From: Bradyrhizobium sp. 141
GTDB lineage: Bacteria > Pseudomonadota > Alphaproteobacteria > Rhizobiales > Xanthobacteraceae
DNA: 64,000 bases
Assembly: GCF_023074055.1 (NCBI RefSeq)
Contig: NZ_JADPKR010000003.1
Coordinates: 24,190 to 88,189 of the forward strand
Direction: 5' to 3'
The position numbers and the translations under genes were made by a program. Under the pieces are notes generated by a model. The model did no database searches, was not told the DNA's origin, and saw only the letters and a list, made by a program, of their open reading frames with translations. The stretch's first letter is position 1. Each line of letters begins with the position of its first letter. Below are positions 61,306 through 64,000 of this stretch, in pieces.

Positions 61306-63018
61306 TTACGCCATCGCCACGGACGTTGTTCGCGCCGCTTCCTCTCTCGCGCGCTTTTTTGTCCAAAGCAGGCCGTCACACCATACGTGATCGATGCGTC
61401 CCCACTGGCACGCGGCGGCAGCATCCGGGAAAAAGCCGCATCCATGCAGATTGGCGCTGGTATTGCAAAGCAGCGGAATGGCTGTGAGCTTCTCGTACTC
61501 GACGAGAAGCTCGGCCACTTTATGCTGAGAGGTTCTGGAAACGGTCTGTAGACGAGCAGATCCATCGAGATGCACGACGGCGGGAATTTTGTCCCGCCAT
61601 TCCGGTCGCGTCTGGTGATCGAACAGCATGTACGGATCGGGTATTCCAGGGCTAAAAATCTCCGCGGCACGATCCTCCAGGCATATCGGCGCTACCGGCC
61701 TGAAATGCTCACGAAGTTTGATGTCGTTCAGATGATCTTTCATTCCTTCCCAGCTCGCAGCCGCGAGAATGCTTCTGCCACCCAAGGCTCGCGGTCCGAG
61801 CTCGGCACGCCCGGCAAGGAAGACCACGGGCTTGTCGCAAGCGAGGATTGCCGCAAGTTCGCCCATAGTGCAGGGCGCGCCCTCCCATTCGGGCGGGACT
61901 TCGCTGGGACGCACGGCCGGTCCGCTGTAGACCGACCATTCCAGAGCTCTAAAGCCTTGCTGTGCCGCCAGTGCAGAGCAAGCAGCACCAATGGCTGAGC
62001 CGCTGTCGTTCGGAAAGGGCGGCACCCACACGATATCGAACAGGCCGGTCGCACGAAATGCACTATTCCACTTAATATTCAGGCCACAGCCGCCGGCTAT
62101 GCAGAGGTTACGCGCCCCCGCAAGATCCGAATGCCGCTCCACCACATCAGCAATGGTGCGAACCAGCAGACGCTCTAGAAAGACGTGAAATGACGCAAGG
62201 ACGTCTTCGGCTTGCTTTTCCTTCAATCGCATTGCGCACGCATCGAAGAAGTCGTGCAGAGCTTCAAGCGGCGATTGTGAGCTGTTGATCTCTCCAAGCT
62301 CAGGACAAGCGCCCTCAGCATCCGTGGCAAAGTGCGCCTCATAAAGTTCATGAAACGTCTTAATACAGTCCTCGTCGGGCGATCCCAGCGCGATATAGGC
62401 CATCAGCTTGCCGGCAATACCGAGATCCCAGCTGGTCCGGTCTGCCCGCCTGTAAGGTCCAAAGTGATGTCCTGCCGTCGCATAGGCGTGACCTATCATC
62501 GGAAACAGGCACTCGATGAACCGGATGCCGTGGGGCTCGACATAGTAGAGGCGTGGAAACATGCAGCCGTCCCACACCAAGCAGAAAGCAGATTGTGCGG
62601 ATTTGGCAAACGAGCTGGCGCAGTATGCGGATGCTACGTGCCCGGTGACATGGGGATAGCTTTGATAGGGATATAGCTTCCCATCAAGCATGAGGCCGAT
62701 GCCATCGCGGGACGTCAGGGGGCTATCGCCTTGCCGTTCGACATACGGCGCGCCCTTGAGCTTGATGGTCGTCGTCCCACTAAGGAGTTCAAACTGCGAC
62801 TCGAACTCTCCATCCCAGCCATCAACGACGAACTGATCAACATCGCTCGGATCCAGCCCGTGCTCCGCCAAGGCGCTAACAACGGCATCCAGGTTGTCGA
62901 TGGTTTGATAACGCGGATTGTTGTTCAGCTTCTCCTGTTCGACACAAAACACCACCCGGCCGTCCTCGATCAGAGCGACTGCCCCGTCATGCGTCAACTT
63001 GATACCGCAGATACGCAT
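61306..63018 (-). CDS. nodU: NodU, Nod-factor 6-O-carbamoyltransferase
   Basis: It carbamoylates O-6 of the non-reducing terminal residue of Nod factors. 570 residues from the ATG at 63018 ([13 protein letters not shown]); a start 15 bases earlier overlaps nodS by a few bases but is less typical. Motifs as in Nol[53 protein letters not shown], and [14 protein letters not shown] near the C-terminus. It is cotranscribed with nodS and nodI. Confidence 0.96.
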   Translation of the reverse strand: MRICGIKLTHDGAVALIEDGRVVFCVEQEKLNNNPRYQTIDNLDAVVSALAEHGLDPSDVDQFVVDGWDGEFESQFELLSGTTTIKLKGAPYVERQGDSPLTSRDGIGLMLDGKLYPYQSYPHVTGHVASAYCASSFAKSAQSAFCLVWDGCMFPRLYYVEPHGIRFIECLFPMIGHAYATAGHHFGPYRRADRTSWDLGIAGKLMAYIALGSPDEDCIKTFHELYEAHFATDAEGACPELGEINSSQSPLEALHDFFDACAMRLKEKQAEDVLASFHVFLERLLVRTIADVVERHSDLAGARNLCIAGGCGLNIKWNSAFRATGLFDIVWVPPFPNDSGSAIGAACSALAAQQGFRALEWSVYSGPAVRPSEVPPEWEGAPCTMGELAAILACDKPVVFLAGRAELGPRALGGRSILAAASWEGMKDHLNDIKLREHFRPVAPICLEDRAAEIFSPGIPDPYMLFDHQTRPEWRDKIPAVVHLDGSARLQTVSRTSQHKVAELLVEYEKLTAIPLLCNTSANLHGCGFFPDAAAACQWGRIDHVWCDGLLWTKKRAREEAARTTSVAMA

Positions 63019-63029
63019 AGTGGCTCCTT

Positions 63030-63662
63030 TCAAGCTCGGCCGTTAGGACGGATCGAAGATCGCTCCGGATTGCGAAAGCGGACCAACAAGCAGTCTTCGT
63101 CAGCCGACTGCCCCTGGCACTGAACGCGTTCGACCTCAATGAGCGCTTCAGTCAACATCGTGATGACTGTCTCGGCGCCAGCGACATGCCCCCATCGCCT
63201 GCAGGTGGCATCACGTGCAGATCCGAAGACCAGATGCCCACCTGGAGCAAGCATCTTCACCATCTTGTCGATTGCGGTACGCATCCGTGTCATGTCTTCG
63301 AGATAGTAGAGAACTTCGGCGACCACGATCAGATCGAACAGCTCTTCGGTCGAGAACTGCAGAATATCGGTCGCCGCCCAGCTGATATGCGACCACCTCT
63401 TGGTCCGCTGGACCGCTCGACCGATCGCTCGCGGCATAACATCGATGACCGTGAGCCGCTTGCAGTGAGGAGCGAGCTTCTCTGTGAATGCACCGGCCGC
63501 GCACCCGATCTCGAGGCAGGTTGAGACGGCGCCGTTCGACAGCGATAGCCGTAGTAATTGAGTGTGACGCTCACGTTCGAACGGATTGTCGTCAAGCCGC
63601 CACGGGTCATCGTTAGTCAGCTCCCGTTGCAACGATTGATATGTCTTGTCCACGTTCACCAC
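63030..63662 (-). CDS. nodS: NodS, Nod-factor N-methyltransferase
   Basis: It uses S-adenosylmethionine to methylate the free amino group of the deacetylated chitooligosaccharide. 210 residues from a GTG at 63662, chosen by position of the known NodS start (VNVDKTYQSLQ) and AGGGG five bases upstream; the next GTG, one codon later, is also possible. SAM motif I LEIGCAAGAFTEKLAP, then LTVIDVMPRAIGRA, DLIVVAEVLYYL and APGGHLVFGSA. It starts 19 bases after the nodC stop. Confidence 0.95.
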   Translation of the reverse strand: MVNVDKTYQSLQRELTNDDPWRLDDNPFERERHTQLLRLSLSNGAVSTCLEIGCAAGAFTEKLAPHCKRLTVIDVMPRAIGRAVQRTKRWSHISWAATDILQFSTEELFDLIVVAEVLYYLEDMTRMRTAIDKMVKMLAPGGHLVFGSARDATCRRWGHVAGAETVITMLTEALIEVERVQCQGQSADEDCLLVRFRNPERSSIRPNGRA

Positions 63663-63681
63663 TAAATCCCCTACAAAGCTG

Positions 63682-64000
63682 TCAGTCAGTCGCGGCCGCA
63701 ATGCCATCAGACGCGATCAGCTGCGAGGGAGCGCGCGAAAGACCTGCCCCGCGAATTGAGCCAGGCGTTTCCGATGCCGGGTTAAGGCTTGGTCCAGTTG
63801 TCGCGTCTTCGATCGAGGCCTTCGATTCATCGACGTCTGATGATTTCGCTACTTTGCGCGAGAGCCAGTCGCTGTTGCTCAAGGTACAGAGCGCATAGGC
63901 CTTCATCGGGAGCAGGAGGAAGATGTTGATCGGGGTGTGCAGCGAGAAGCCGATAAATCGAAGCTCGCCGGCACGAAGGGCCGCCACGCTGCATCGAATC
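63682..64000 (-). CDS. nodC: NodC, chitooligosaccharide synthase, C-terminal part, runs off the window
   Basis: The last 105 codons or so of the enzyme that polymerises GlcNAc for the Nod factor. GELRFIGFSLHTPINIFLLLPMKAYALCTLSNSDWLSR is the final membrane-associated segment and end of NodC. A tail rich in Ser and Asp follows, longer than the core family. The real start and nodA, nodB and nodD lie beyond position 64000. nodS follows 19 bases later. Confidence 0.93.
   Translation of the reverse strand, partial: IRCSVAALRAGELRFIGFSLHTPINIFLLLPMKAYALCTLSNSDWLSRKVAKSSDVDESKASIEDATTGPSLNPASETPGSIRGAGLSRAPSQLIASDGIAAATD

Noticed and set aside
60387..61670. Long NodI start at 61670
   Set aside because: The extra 123 residues lie inside nodU and have no ABC-type sequence; the ATG at 61301 gives the known length.

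Overview
The window reads as part of the symbiosis region of a Bradyrhizobium, close to the B. japonicum/B. diazoefficiens soybean symbionts. The evidence is a FixL whose haem, distal-pocket and phosphorylation residues fall on His200, Arg220 and His291, a FixK2 with Cys183 at the published position, and a minus-strand nodC-nodS-nodU-nodI-nodJ-nolO-nodZ-fixR-nifA-fixA series in the same order as in soybean bradyrhizobia. No tRNA, rRNA or CRISPR array was seen.

Layout. 1-3.8 kb is a dense, GC-rich, core-type block: the start of a universal stress protein, then the microaerobic cascade fixL-fixJ-response regulator-fixK2, closed by a hairpin terminator. Directly after it lie a frameshifted hemN relic and gene-poor, AT-richer DNA (3.8-44 kb) typical of a symbiosis island, with many decayed genes. 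Intact genes there are a GcrA-like regulator, hemN, an OprB-type porin, a TauD-type dioxygenase, a secreted pectate lyase, a PaiB-like protein, a 1856-residue kinase-like/ATPase/histidine-kinase hybrid, two response regulators (one NodW/NwsB type), an EctB-like aminotransferase, a NolL/NodX-like acyltransferase, a biotin cluster bioB-bioF-bioD-bioA with ruined panD and panB copies in and beside it, and several small proteins. A deleted IS256-type element lies at 30.1-30.55 kb.

44.2-46.3 kb is a sharp GC-rich cassette, noeL(gmd)-nolK, which makes GDP-L-fucose; it is followed by a glmS/nodM-type glucosamine-6-phosphate synthase and an MFS carboxylate transporter. From 51 kb to the end everything runs on the minus strand: the Nod-factor genes nodC (3' end), nodS, nodU, nodI, nodJ, nolO and nodZ, then fixR-nifA and fixA.

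How it fits together. GlmS supplies the glucosamine precursor, NodC builds the chitin backbone, NodS N-methylates it, NodU and NolO carbamoylate it, NoeL/NolK make GDP-fucose, NodZ adds the fucose, and NodIJ exports the product. FixLJ-FixK2 and FixR-NifA are the two oxygen-responsive arms of nitrogen-fixation control. Sigma-54 type -24/-12 elements can be read before fixA, fixR and, less expectedly, bioB, which suggests that biotin synthesis may be tied to the NifA/RpoN regulon. Features most worth checking are a four-copy 31-bp motif, the degenerate catalytic residues of the giant hybrid kinase, the bioB promoter and the pan gene relics.
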